NCBI GenBank assembly: GCA_027600665.1
Contig: JADGJL010000603.1
Span: forward strand, 1-17,385
Direction: 5' to 3'
Source of the DNA: Irineochytrium annulatum
Lineage: Eukaryota > Chytridiomycota > Chytridiomycetes > Chytridiales > Chytridiaceae
DNA length: 17,385 bases
In this document: piece after piece, positions 1 through 8,949 of the stretch
How the letters are laid out: every line of letters starts with the position of its first letter
Numbering within the stretch: position 1 is the first letter of the stretch
The notes under the pieces: model-generated
Told to the model about the DNA's origin: nothing
Database searches by the model: none
Seen by the model: only the letters and a program-made list of their open reading frames with translations
Program-made: the position numbers and the translations under genes

Positions 1-2
1 GC

Positions 3-1429
3 CGCCGCCGGAAAGCCCGCCACGCCCGCGGCGGCGGGGGCGGATCGGGGGATTGGGACGACGACGCGGCCGCCGCGAGCTTGGCGGGCTTTCCGTCGGC
101 GTCGTCCGCGCGCGGTGGACGCGGCGGGGGCAATGCGCCGGTTCGTATGACGGCGACGGAGATGGCCGCGTTTGGGCAGATGGGGATCGTGGGGAGGGGT
201 CTTGGCGGTGGCGGCGGGTACAGGCGGGGTGGGTCCAGCAGGGAGGCGCAGATCGCGGCGACGAGCGCCTTTGGGGTCGTCAAGCCAGGCGCGAGCAGCG
301 ATAAGGCGAACAGGCTTGCGAAGATGTTCGAGACGCCGGTGGACATCATGTTTGCTGGGGATTTCGACCAGGTTCGTGTGCTCGTCTTCTTGCTTCGCTA
401 ACATTTCCATCCATTTTGATAGGCTCGCGAAGTTGCCAAGGGCACGCGCAAGTGGCTTCTCGTGACCATCACGGACCTGCACGAGTTCGCCTGCGAAGCT
501 TTGAAGCGGGATCTGTGGAACAAGCCGGAGGTGAAGGAGTGCATCAAGGCCAACTTCCTCTTCATGATGATGGGGTCCGAGACGCCCGACGGATTGAAGC
601 ACAAGAACTTCTACCCATTCGACAGCTACCCCTACTTCGCTATCATCGACCCAAGGACTGGCGAGCGGGTTCGGTCCTGGAACAAGGCGCTTACGCCGGA
701 TGAGTTCTTCACCGAGGTCGGAGATTTCCTGGACGGGGCTGGCCTGGGTGGGGATGATGCGGGGTATGCGAAGAAGAGGCCAAGCGCGGGTTCGGGACCG
801 TTGCGGCCGAGACCGAAGGTCAGCGAGATGTCGGAGGAGGAGCAGCTGGAGTTGGCACTGCGGGAGAGTATGGGCGGAGTTGCCGAAGAGGGCGCGTCGG
901 GGGCGGGACCCGACGCGATGGAGGAGGAAGACGTCGTGGTTGTCGAGGAAAGGAAGCCTGCGAATGGTGAGCTCAACCGATTAAATGCGGAAATGTGATC
1001 GCTGACGTTAGAACAGCTTTCGACGCTATTGTCGCGAAGGTGCCAGACGAACCGACATCCGGCGACACCACTCGTATCCAGTTCCGCCTTCCCGGTATTG
1101 GTCGCTTCAATGTTCCTTTATCATGGATTTGAGTCTTACTCTGTGTTTTTGGCAACAGATGGCTCGAGGGACGTCCGCAAGTTCCTTAAGACAACGCCTG
1201 TGCGGACGCTTTTTGAATACATGAAGACGAAGGTGGACCAGCCCTTTGAGGTCAGTTTAGTTGTTTCGTTGCTTACACTTTCGCGAACCTTTTTAATGAC
1301 TGTTCATTCTTTTGCTAGCTTCGCATCGTGAGCCAACCACTACTTGGGAAGATTGACGAGACGCTGGCGGAGGCGAACGTGATCAATGCTTCCCTGAATG
1401 TTGAGATCATCGACGCCGAAGGTGATTGA
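3..1429 (+). CDS. UBXN7: UBX-domain p97/Cdc48 adaptor of UBXN7/Ubx5 type (5' part missing)
   Basis: Partial gene cut by the left window edge. Exons are 3-371, 423-966, 1017-1094, 1159-1250 and 1319-1429; they join in frame to 397 residues and a TGA. The visible part starts with a Gly/Ala/Ser-rich low-complexity stretch. A thioredoxin-like UAS domain follows at about residues 100-227, with motifs such as ANRLAKMFETPVDIMF, KWLLVTITD and YFAIIDPRTG. Next come a ubiquitin-interacting motif near residues 260-275 (EEEQLELALRESM) and a C-terminal UBX domain at about 320-397 (RIQFRLPDGSRDVRKF). UAS-UIM-UBX is the order in UBXN7 and yeast Ubx5, which link ubiquitylated substrates and cullin ligases to the p97/Cdc48 unfoldase. 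The N-terminal UBA domain expected in the family would lie off the window. The UBX loop lacks the usual FPR motif. Introns are 50-68 bp. Confidence 0.9.
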
Positions 1430-1999
1430 AGTTTAAAAAAAAAAGGGCACGATGCACGGTTGTTCTTTCATTGCCAAGTCGCCTTGCCACAGTAAAGATG
1501 AATTGGAGTCGCTCAGAAATGTATTTGTTGTATTTTACACTCTTCTTGATTTCTCTCTTTATTTACTCGTAGAACTCGCCGTAGGGTTGTTGATGCACTA
1601 CTATTTCATAAAGCTTGCATATATCTACAGGTTAATACTTCTTATGAATGCTTCTAAAGATCCGGGCTTTATTGTCAATGTGCAGCATGAAAATACCAAA
1701 AAGCGATTCTGCATATTCACCGCAAACAAGTCGTGGCGCTTCCGGACTTTCGCATAGCAATTAACCAGCAAGGAACCGATGCTTACTTTTATATTACAAC
1801 AAGTTTTATTACTAGACACCGAGAAACCCCGCGCCATATTATAAGTCCATAAACCCATCATTCCTTGAACATCCCCGCCTCTGCAACTCGGTGTAACGAA
1901 TGACATGGAATACATATAAACCAGGGAGCTTCCAATTCAAGAAAGAAGTAGTCAGAAGTCAAGAAATGCTATCTAATGCGAGGTAACGTTGAACTCGAA
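1430..1999. other. Convergent intergenic region between the UBX gene and PCNA
   Basis: This 570-bp stretch lies between two stop codons and should hold both 3' UTRs. It opens with a run of ten A at 1434-1443 and is richer in A+T than the flanking exons. On the minus strand an AATAAA occurs at 1810-1805, about 190 nt beyond the PCNA stop, and could be its polyadenylation signal. Short open frames occur on both strands, but they show no recognisable domain and no coding-like composition. I see no RNA gene or repeat. Confidence 0.6.
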
Positions 2000-3302
2000 T
2001 CACTCGTCGCTGATCTTCGGCGCCAGGTAATACCTTTACATCGATTGGAAATTAAAAAAAAAAAGGAACAGGCATAAAATTAACGACAGTGCACCATGAG
2101 GAAACAAGTTCTTCTTACCTGATGTGCCCGACCTCGTCCACCTTGTACTCGACCAGCAAGGGAATCTCGTTTGACATCGAGAGCGTGACCTTGCTCGATA
2201 GCGGCGTGGCCTTTGTGAAGTTGCTCAGGTATTTGAGCGCGAACGTGAGCGAGACGGGCGAATCCACGTGGATTCTCGTGGCGCTTTCCTCGTCGTCGTC
2301 AATGGCGGCTTCGGCCTTGAGGTACACGGATCCGGCGCCGAGATCGCCGGAGGACGAAAACTTGACGCCGTGCTTGGTCACGTCGATAATGACTGTGGGT
2401 TAAATCAAAGAGAAAAGTGAGTGTCAGTTCGGCTGCCTCAACAGATAGCATAACGGAAGGCGGAAGATACAAACCGGACTCGCCGAGAATGCCCAGGTCC
2501 CGGCAGATCCTTTGAAACTCCGCGCTCGACATGGTCACGCTAGCCTCGTATGCCGTCTCGGGGATGCCGAGGTGCTCGCTGTCAATGGTCATGAGCTTCA
2601 GCTCATACTCGGAAGTCCGTTCGCCCTCTGAGTGTTCGATACATGATCGAAATGTCAAACCAAAACAGTTGATCGAGCAAGCAAAAAACTCGATCCGCAT
2701 TTAAGCCAGAAAAAACATACTCTTTGAATCAAACGTCAACTGCAACGTGTCATCCCCGGAATCCCCCTTGATCGTGACCGTGTCGTCGTTGTTGGCGCAT
2801 TTCAATATCTTGGAAAGCGACACGAGGTTGATGCCGATGGAAAAGGCCGCGTCACACCGGTATGGCGAGAAGGCCGAGGACCGCAGGAGCAAGGAGACGA
2901 GCGCCACGTGGGAGTTGTCCATGGCCTGGAGCGCGATGCCGGACTCGTTGCAGTCGAGATTCGCGTCCGTCACCAGCTCCTTCACGGCGTCGAGCGCCTT
3001 CTTGAGCGTCGCAGCTTGGTCGATGGTTGCTGCGAAGGAGAAGTGGGGGAGGGGGGGTTAGGGATCGTCAGAGTCGGCTGCCATGGGAGTTCGGACGGGG
3101 TTCCAGCATTCCAGCAATCCCGGCTCCAAAGTCAATGGCGATGTCAGGAGAGCAGGCGCCGGCCGCGATTGCGTCCGGAAAGCTCCGGGGTCCGTCCATC
3201 CACTTTCGTACGCATCACAGCATCTTTGTTGCTCCCGACTGCAAACCCTCCGTCCAAACCGCACAGAGGGCAGAATACAGAACGGGCCTCACCTTCCAGC
3301 AT
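2000..3302 (-). CDS. PCNA: Proliferating cell nuclear antigen (sliding clamp)
   Basis: Minus-strand gene with exons 3302-3293, 3029-2721, 2627-2475, 2392-2119 and 2033-2000 (780 nt, 259 aa, the usual PCNA length). The product is the homotrimeric ring that tethers DNA polymerases and repair factors to DNA. Both clamp folds are clear. Diagnostic stretches are MLEATIDQA at the N terminus, [20 protein letters not shown] around residues 61-80, the interdomain connecting loop near 119-131 ([13 protein letters not shown]), [19 protein letters not shown] near 206-224, and the tail [11 protein letters not shown]. Lys164, the conserved ubiquitin/SUMO acceptor, is present in DVTKHGVKF. The residue matching the yeast Lys127 SUMO site is Gly. 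The first exon encodes only three full codons and is followed by a 263-bp intron; the other introns are 93, 82 and 85 bp. The last intron's donor reads AGGTAA, so its retention would end the protein ten residues early. Confidence 0.97.
3030..3292 (-). other. Long first intron of PCNA
   Basis: This intron runs from donor GTGAGG at 3292 to acceptor TTCGCAG ending at 3030. At 263 bp it is the longest intron in the window. It splits codon 4, right after ATGCTGGAAG. Its 3' end holds a long C/T tract (minus strand of 3033-3060). An intron placed just after the start codon of a strongly expressed gene often contributes to expression, but nothing here proves that. I found no convincing RNA gene inside it. 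Confidence 0.85.
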
Positions 3303-3697
3303 GGTTGCAAGTCAGGGTATGCGAGGACGAGGGTGGGGTGCGTTGAGCGAGCAGATGGAGCGTCCGATTGATGCGGACAGGAAGTAGGATTGACGGATTC
3401 TGAGGACAGATGGATTCAGGACGGATTCGGACTTCGATTCGGTTGAGCGTACGTCTGCTTCCTTCTGCTACGAGGTCGCGACCTTGCATTTTCTTGCAGG
3501 CGTTCTTGCTAGTTTCTCGCCTTGCAAGGAAGTTGCATGCCGTAGCTCGCAAAGTCTCAAATATTGCAGAAATATACGTATTATCAAACTGATGTATTCC
3601 CTAATGCCATCATTGACGCCTTAACAGTCTTTGTCCGACTACACATCCATCCGCTTGAAAGGCTCGACCCAAAACACATTACGAATGCCTCTCCCGT
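3303..3697 (-). promoter_or_regulatory. PCNA upstream region / RPS13 3' flank
   Basis: These 395 bp hold the PCNA promoter and the RPS13 3' UTR, both read on the minus strand. No TATA box and no ACGCGT (MBF) site is visible. Two motif clusters stand out. GGATTC occurs at 3395-3400, 3412-3417 and 3423-3428, with the 8-mer ACGGATTC exactly repeated at 3393 and 3421. A second group at 3473-3568 has a 12-bp perfect palindrome (AGGTCGCGACCT, 3473-3484), a 10-bp palindrome (CCTTGCAAGG, 3520-3529) and five copies of TTGCA. These are candidate factor sites for PCNA; their function is inferred only from position. Confidence 0.35.
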
Positions 3698-4575
3698 TTA
3701 CGACACAAGGGTAGACGCCGTGGACGCCTCGCTGGAAAGTGACGAAGGAAAATCGAGGTCAGTACACAAGGTTCGTCGACAAAGCAGTGTAGTAAGACGT
3801 GACGCAGAATCAACCGACGACGACGTGCTTAAAACCCCGCAGATGTCCTATCCACCGTCCCTCACCGCCGTCGGGCGAATTACGAGGGACAGTGGAATAA
3901 CCCACACAAAATGCAGAAAGCACAACGCTCAAAAGCCACAAGTACTTACTACTTCCAGTTGGGAGCAATCTGGCCGACGCCCTTGTAGTAGCGGGCGAGG
4001 CGGTGGATACGGGACTCGATCAGGATGAGACGGAACTTAGAGTCCATGTCCTTGCGGTGGCGCTCCATGTGCTTGCGCACGGCCACGGCCTTCTTGATCA
4101 GGTGGTAGAGGTCCTCCGGGATCTCGGGGCCCATGCCGTTGCCCTTGAGAATGCGAAGGATCTTGTTGCCCGTAACGAAGCGGACCTGCGCAACACCGTG
4201 CTGATCCCTGTAATTGACGAGTTCAAAAACCAAGAAAGGAGCCATAATCGTAAAGGAAGGGAGGGTAAAACGAACCTGAGGACAACACCGATCTGGGACG
4301 GGGCAAGACCCTTCTTGGCCAGCTTGCAGATGGTCTCGACGACCTCATCGGGGGTCGTCTTCAACCACGAAGGGGGAGTGCGGCGGTAGGGAAGGGCACT
4401 CGAGGAGATACCCTTGCCGGGAGCGTGCATACGACCTGAAAGAGACGCGACGAGGGGCGTTAGTTAGTTCAGGGTCAAGTCCACCGGAGAACATCACGGA
4501 GCGACACCAATGCAGCCGCGAAACGCTTTCTGGCGATCCCATGACGCCTCGCGATGGCGTCCGACACATACCCAT
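3698..4575 (-). CDS. RPS13: 40S ribosomal protein uS15 (S13)
   Basis: Minus-strand gene with exons 4575-4572, 4435-4276, 4207-3950 and 3731-3698. The sum is 456 nt, giving 151 aa, exactly the usual eukaryotic S13 length. The protein sits in the small ribosomal subunit. The sequence is highly conserved: [20 protein letters not shown] at the start, [17 protein letters not shown] in the middle, and [18 protein letters not shown] near the end. A first reading stops after PNWK. However, the TAG there overlaps a GTAAGT donor, and splicing to 3731 adds [11 protein letters not shown], which matches the conserved S13 tail, so I accept the fourth exon. The first exon holds only ATGG. Introns are 136, 68 and 218 bp, longer than those of most neighbours. 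CCDC40 starts 451 bp away on the other strand. Confidence 0.97.
3785..3895 (-). ncRNA. Candidate H/ACA-like RNA inside the last RPS13 intron
   Basis: Read on the minus strand, 3895-3884 pairs with 3863-3852 over 12 bp, including one U-G pair that would be an A/C mismatch on the plus strand. An inner stem UCGCC/GGCGG caps it. Directly after the stem comes AUAGGA (3851-3846), which fits the H box ANANNA. The inner stem ends 14 nt before that box, the spacing expected of a pseudouridylation pocket. An ACA lies at 3790-3788. The second hairpin is weak: only AAG-ACGT against ACGTCTT with a bulge. Ribosomal-protein introns often carry snoRNAs, which fits, but no target was identified. It could equally be a structured intron segment. 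Confidence 0.28.
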
Positions 4576-5026
4576 ATTGAATGAAGGTGCTGGCTAGACT
4601 GCGAGAGGGCGGCGGGGAGCAGGTCGAGTCGCCTTGCCAGAAAAAAAGAGTTGACCTTCAAGCCACACGTCGTTGACTTCGCCTGGTCGCAACAGGTCGT
4701 CAATACCCTCACACATCGCATGACAGCAGACGTACCAGCGGTATACAGTTCGAATGCTCGACGACGTATCAAAAAGTGAGCCAGATGAGAAGAGAAGAAG
4801 AAAACAATTAAAAGCACGTTGCCTTGTTGGTCGGTTTCTACACTTTCTAAACTAATACTCGGTCCCTTCCCGCAGCCTGTATTTGCATTGATGGCGACCT
4901 CCAGCAAGGTGTATGTTGCAAGGGCCGTCGAACTTCGCGGGTCCAGCTCTTCGTGGCTGGCGTCTCATTTGAGTTCTGCAATCCAAGTTTGACACTAGCC
5001 TTGACCTCAAGGACCCTCCACCCAAG
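4576..5026. promoter_or_regulatory. Divergent promoter region between RPS13 and CCDC40
   Basis: These 451 bp separate the two start codons and must hold both promoters and 5' UTRs. I see no clear TATA box and no known ribosomal-protein promoter element. A stretch near 4795-4820 is A-rich. A short upstream open frame lies at 4891-4992, within the likely CCDC40 leader. The remainder is unremarkable mixed-composition sequence. Confidence 0.5.
4891..4992 (+). other. Possible upstream ORF in the CCDC40 leader
   Basis: An ATG at 4891 opens a 33-codon frame starting MATSSKVYVARAVELRG and stopping at TGA 4990-4992, 34 bp before the CCDC40 start codon at 5027. It resembles no protein I know. If transcription of CCDC40 begins upstream of 4891, this uORF would be met first by scanning ribosomes and could lower translation. 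Whether it is in the mRNA cannot be told from sequence. Confidence 0.25.
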
Positions 5027-8000
5027 ATGAGCGAGCCAGCCTTGTTCGGCGGGGTCGTGGCCGCAGGTCAGTTCTTCCGAAGCATCAATTTCAATCTGAG
5101 CATCCCTCCTCAGGCGCCGACCGCTCCTTGTCCGAGGTCCCCTCCGAGGACCTCCGCGACGACGTCCTCCAGTCCCACTACGCCCGCGTCCAGCAGGTCC
5201 TCATGGCCTCAGTCGACCGCCAGGTGGCCGAGATTGAGACCAGCTTGGACGCAAAGGACCGCGAGCTGCATCGCGTTCGAGAGGAGAAGACCGAGCTTGG
5301 CGTCGGGCTGTACAAGGCCAAGGGGGAAGTCGACAGGCTGAATGCGACACTGTATGGTGTGAAGGGCCATCTCCAAAGAACGGAGGGGGAGATGAGGTGC
5401 CTGGAGCAGGAGAGGGAGGTGGCGGAAGGGGAGATCAGGGCCTTCACGGAGCAGATGGGGAAGCTGGAGACGGAGCTGGATCTGATGAGGAAGAAGAATA
5501 AGGACAGCACGTTGAAGATAGATCGGTTGGGGGAGATCAATGTGGCGTATAACTCCGGGATCAAGATCCATCGGAGGATTGAGGCCAAGTTGAAGAAGGA
5601 GGTTGAGGCAGCGAATGATAGGAGGAGACTGACGGAGTATGAGCTTGAGAAGGAGCGGAAGAACAGTGAAAAGGTTTCTTGGATTGATGTTTGCGGACGA
5701 CACTACTGACCGGGTGGCAATAGCTAGTGGAAGCGAAGAAGGACTTGGAGTTGGTTCTGACCGCTCAAAAGCATGAGGTCCTCATGGCGAACCAGTCGAT
5801 GGCCAAAATGCATCAAGGTGGAGACTGTTGCCCTATTCCTATACTGAACATAATACAGAGGTTTCAACGCTGACGGAGGCAAAGAAGAAGGTTGAGAAGC
5901 AATGGGAGGATGCGTTCTCGGCCATGACGAAGCGCGACCAGGCGTTCGGGACGGTTCAGGACTATCAGGAAAACTTGAAGAAGCAGCTCATGGAGGCACA
6001 TAACGGGAACCGGGTGCTGAAGATTGAGCGGGAGGAGGCGGATAAAAAGCTGAAGGAGAAGGAGCTTGGTTGGTGTTGCTCTTATCAAATGCTTATTGGG
6101 CATATTTAACATTATACAAGAGTGCCAGGCTCTTCAAACACAGCTTCAGTTTTTGCGGGCCAACATGGGAAGCCTCGATATCAAACAGAAGGAAACCAGG
6201 AATGCCTTGGTAGAGGCGCAGGTCGCCGAATCCTTGTATAAGCAGGAGCTGGATCGTGTGTCGAAGCATCACTCCGTGAGAAGCCTTAATTTATGCTTCT
6301 TCGCCGCTGTTACTTATTTTACACCAGAGCGCGAGACATGAACTTGAGGGAAAGAATAGGACAGTTACTGAGCTTCGGACAAAGATAGACAAAATGAAGC
6401 GGGAGTTTGACGATAAGCTCAGGAATGAGCTGCAAATTGTAATCGGTTTATTTTATTTTATTTTTTTTTATAACACAAATTTACATGTCTAATGTACCAT
6501 TTAGCAAATCGCCAGAAAGGAAGAAGCCGCCATTAACGCCGCCCGGAGCGAGATCTCGCATGTTGTGAAGTCAGAGGCTGGGAAGAACATTGACGTACGG
6601 CATGAGAACGCGCAGCTGCATATGAGAATTCACAATCTCGAGGAGACACTAAGGATAGCAAATATCGACAAAGGCATCATTAAGAAGGGTTACGATGAAG
6701 TGAATGGTCATTACATCCAGCTGTACGAGGAGGCCAAGCACCTTATGTATGATCTGGAAAGGAAGGAGCACGACGTCAATTACTTGAAGGCTACCATTCA
6801 GGAATTGAATGAAGGTAAAGTGCATTCACGCAAAGATTAGAGTCTGATGCTTGTGATCGCGCGCAGTGGACAAAACTCGCCCGTTCCAAATGGCCGTCGG
6901 CAAACTTCAAAAAGAGCTGCTGGCAGCCAAGGTGGAGAATGACCGGATGCAGAACATGTGGCTCGAGTCCCAAAAGGACAACCTGAAGTCGAAGGACGAG
7001 ATTGCGAAGCTGACGAAGGAACTCGTCTTTGTGAATGTATGTATTTGCGAAGCCATCCCAAAAGTGCAAATTGACTTTGATGTTCAGACCCAACTTGGCA
7101 TTACCGACACAATCAAAAGCACGACGGGGAGGGATATCGAGAAGGCACAGCATGAGGTCCTCGAACAGAAGATGGAGGCTTCGAAGCTGTACAATGAACT
7201 GCGGAAGCTACAGCCGTTGGTGGAAGAATATAGACAGAAGATGGTACGAGTGCGGACATTATGAACAAGAGCACTGAGTTTTGAACAGATCACGCTGGAA
7301 CAGCAGCTAACGGAGTCGCGGCTCCAACTAGAAGAAGAGCATATCAACAGCAAAGTACCTTCTCGCTTAATAAGTTCGTCCTTTAACGTATCCCCGCAGA
7401 ACGCCTCCAACATGCTGACGACATTGATTCGCAAACACGAAGCGGACAAACGCGTCGCCAGCCGGGATCAGAATTTCGACCGGAACAAGCACACCACGGT
7501 GGAGCGTAAGTACATACTCGCGAAGGAGCAGAACGAGAAGCTTAGGGAGGAGCGGGATCGCCTTCGGAGGACGAACTTCGACCTGAATCGGAAAGCGGAC
7601 GAGATGGAGAGGCGATACTTTGACTCGCAGATTATGAGCAGGAGGCTGTCCGAGCAGGCCGGGAGGACCGTCGGGGAAATTACAACGCGGTATGCCGGAT
7701 CAAAAGCTTGTGAGCGGAATTTAGGCATGCTAAAATCTGCGTTGACTATTTCAGGCTGGCAAGCTCCGCGACGAAGAAGAGAGCAAACGCGGAGAGCCCA
7801 GACATCTGCGCGCACCCTATCCTCCCGACGAGCCAGAACAGCCTCGCGGCCCTCGTGCCGATAAAGTTACCCCCGCCAGTCTGGGCCAGCATGGGTTCCA
7901 CACCCGGAGGCCCTATGACGCACACCGGACCGCCACCTACGGCTATCAACATGGATGGTGGGTTTGCTCGCAGCGTTCGGTCAGATGTCTATTCTAACGT

Positions 8001-8635
8001 GTTTTTATAGCCAAATCGAGAAAAACCATGCCTGCAACAGCCTCCACGAACTCGGACCTGATGTCCGAGAAATCCAATTCCTCGTCCGGCCGCTCAAGGG
8101 CGAACCACGAGCTTCCAGGTTAACTTCGCACTCTCCTTGCTCTGCATCTGACCAGCGTTTGCATATAGACTTCACATCGTGGAAACTGAAAATCGAGAGC
8201 CTCACATGCGAGCGAGAGTTCCTCCTTAACGAGAACAGGCTGTTTAAAAGCAATGCCGACGAGGTAAACGATTGCGCCATATAACGAGAACTTGTGGACG
8301 AGACCTGATGTTGCGAATGTTCCTAGCTCGCGTACAAGATCGCGAAGCTCGAGAAGACGGTAATCGACCTGCAGCAGCGCATCAAGGGCTACGACCGCGA
8401 GCAGAAGGGCGTCCAAAATGATTTCAAGACTTTGAACGCGAGGCTCTTGCGAGCTGAGAAAATCGCGGCCTCTATCGAGCGGCAGTTCAAGGTTGCGAGC
8501 GTTGTTTGGCTATGATGGGCTTTTATTTAACACTGATTGTAGGAGGCGCGACCAAACACCAGGATAGATTATTCCCTCATGACTGAGGCGGAGCCGTCCA
8601 CCCAACTCATGGCCGCACTTATTGTTCAAGGATAG
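5027..8635 (+). CDS. CCDC40: CCDC40/FAP172, axonemal 96-nm ruler protein
   Basis: Sixteen exons: 5027-5066, 5114-5673, 5724-5817, 5859-6068, 6121-6275, 6328-6438, 6505-6814, 6867-7036, 7088-7243, 7289-7354, 7400-7689, 7755-7957, 8011-8118, 8169-8263, 8327-8491 and 8543-8635. Together they give 941 aa, nearly all heptad-type coiled coil. CCDC40 pairs with CCDC39 to set the 96-nm repeat along ciliary doublets and position inner dynein arms and the nexin link. The call rests on two family signatures: an N-terminal EEKTELGVGLYKAKGEVDRL near residues 68-87 (human has a REEVGVTLY form), and KKVEKQWEDAFSAMTKRDQA near 238-260. A Pro/Ser-rich linker at about 721-824 interrupts the coil before a last coil at 825-941. 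CCDC39 is the main alternative but lacks the first signature. Introns are 41-66 bp. AATAAA at 8772 follows the stop. Confidence 0.83.
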
Positions 8636-8949
8636 AGTGGTCACAGAGACGTGCGATTATAGGATAGGCAGAAGGGTGGGAATCCGAGGCGCCAAGTTTT
8701 TTGCAATGTTTCTATCTGAGGTGCTTTCCATTTGACTGTCATAATTAAAAATCATATCACTTAATTTGCGTAATAAAACAGTGAAGTACAGAGGCTATGT
8801 CGCCTTTCCCGCGCACTGCAAAATTGGTTGACAATGGGTCACGCAAACGATGGTAAAAAGTTGCCGCAAATTATTTTTTCAGGTTTATGGAGGACCAACA
8901 CGTGAGGTCATGTATAATCATAAGTACATATGTATCGTATCTCTGCAAT
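8636..8949. other. Convergent intergenic region between CCDC40 and RAD51C
   Basis: These 314 bp hold both 3' UTRs. The sequence is A+T-rich around 8735-8780 and contains a plus-strand AATAAA. For RAD51C the only polyadenylation-like hexamer I see on the minus strand is CATAAA at 8888-8883, which is weak. A short plus-strand open frame starting at 8850 overlaps the end of RAD51C and looks non-coding. Nothing else stands out. Confidence 0.5.
8772..8777 (+). terminator. Probable polyadenylation signal of CCDC40
   Basis: A canonical AATAAA occurs 137 nt after the CCDC40 stop codon in an A+T-rich context. It is the only AATAAA on this strand before the convergent neighbour begins. The cleavage site is not determined. 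Confidence 0.45.

Noticed and set aside
1452..1915. Small open frames on both strands between the UBX gene and PCNA
   Set aside because: They show no domain and overlap each other in A+T-rich intergenic DNA; they fit 3' UTR sequence.
3170..3250. Possible C/D-box snoRNA in PCNA intron 1 (GTGATGC and CTGA with a GATG/CATC stem)
   Set aside because: The C box deviates at its last base, no D' or C' pair is clear, and the terminal stem is only 4 bp; chance is likely in a 263-bp intron.
7690..7754. Reading CCDC40 exon 11 straight through to a stop at 7864
   Set aside because: The read-through becomes Arg-rich and ends early; using donor GTATGC at 7690 keeps the frame open to the conserved C-terminal coil and makes the total length divisible by three.
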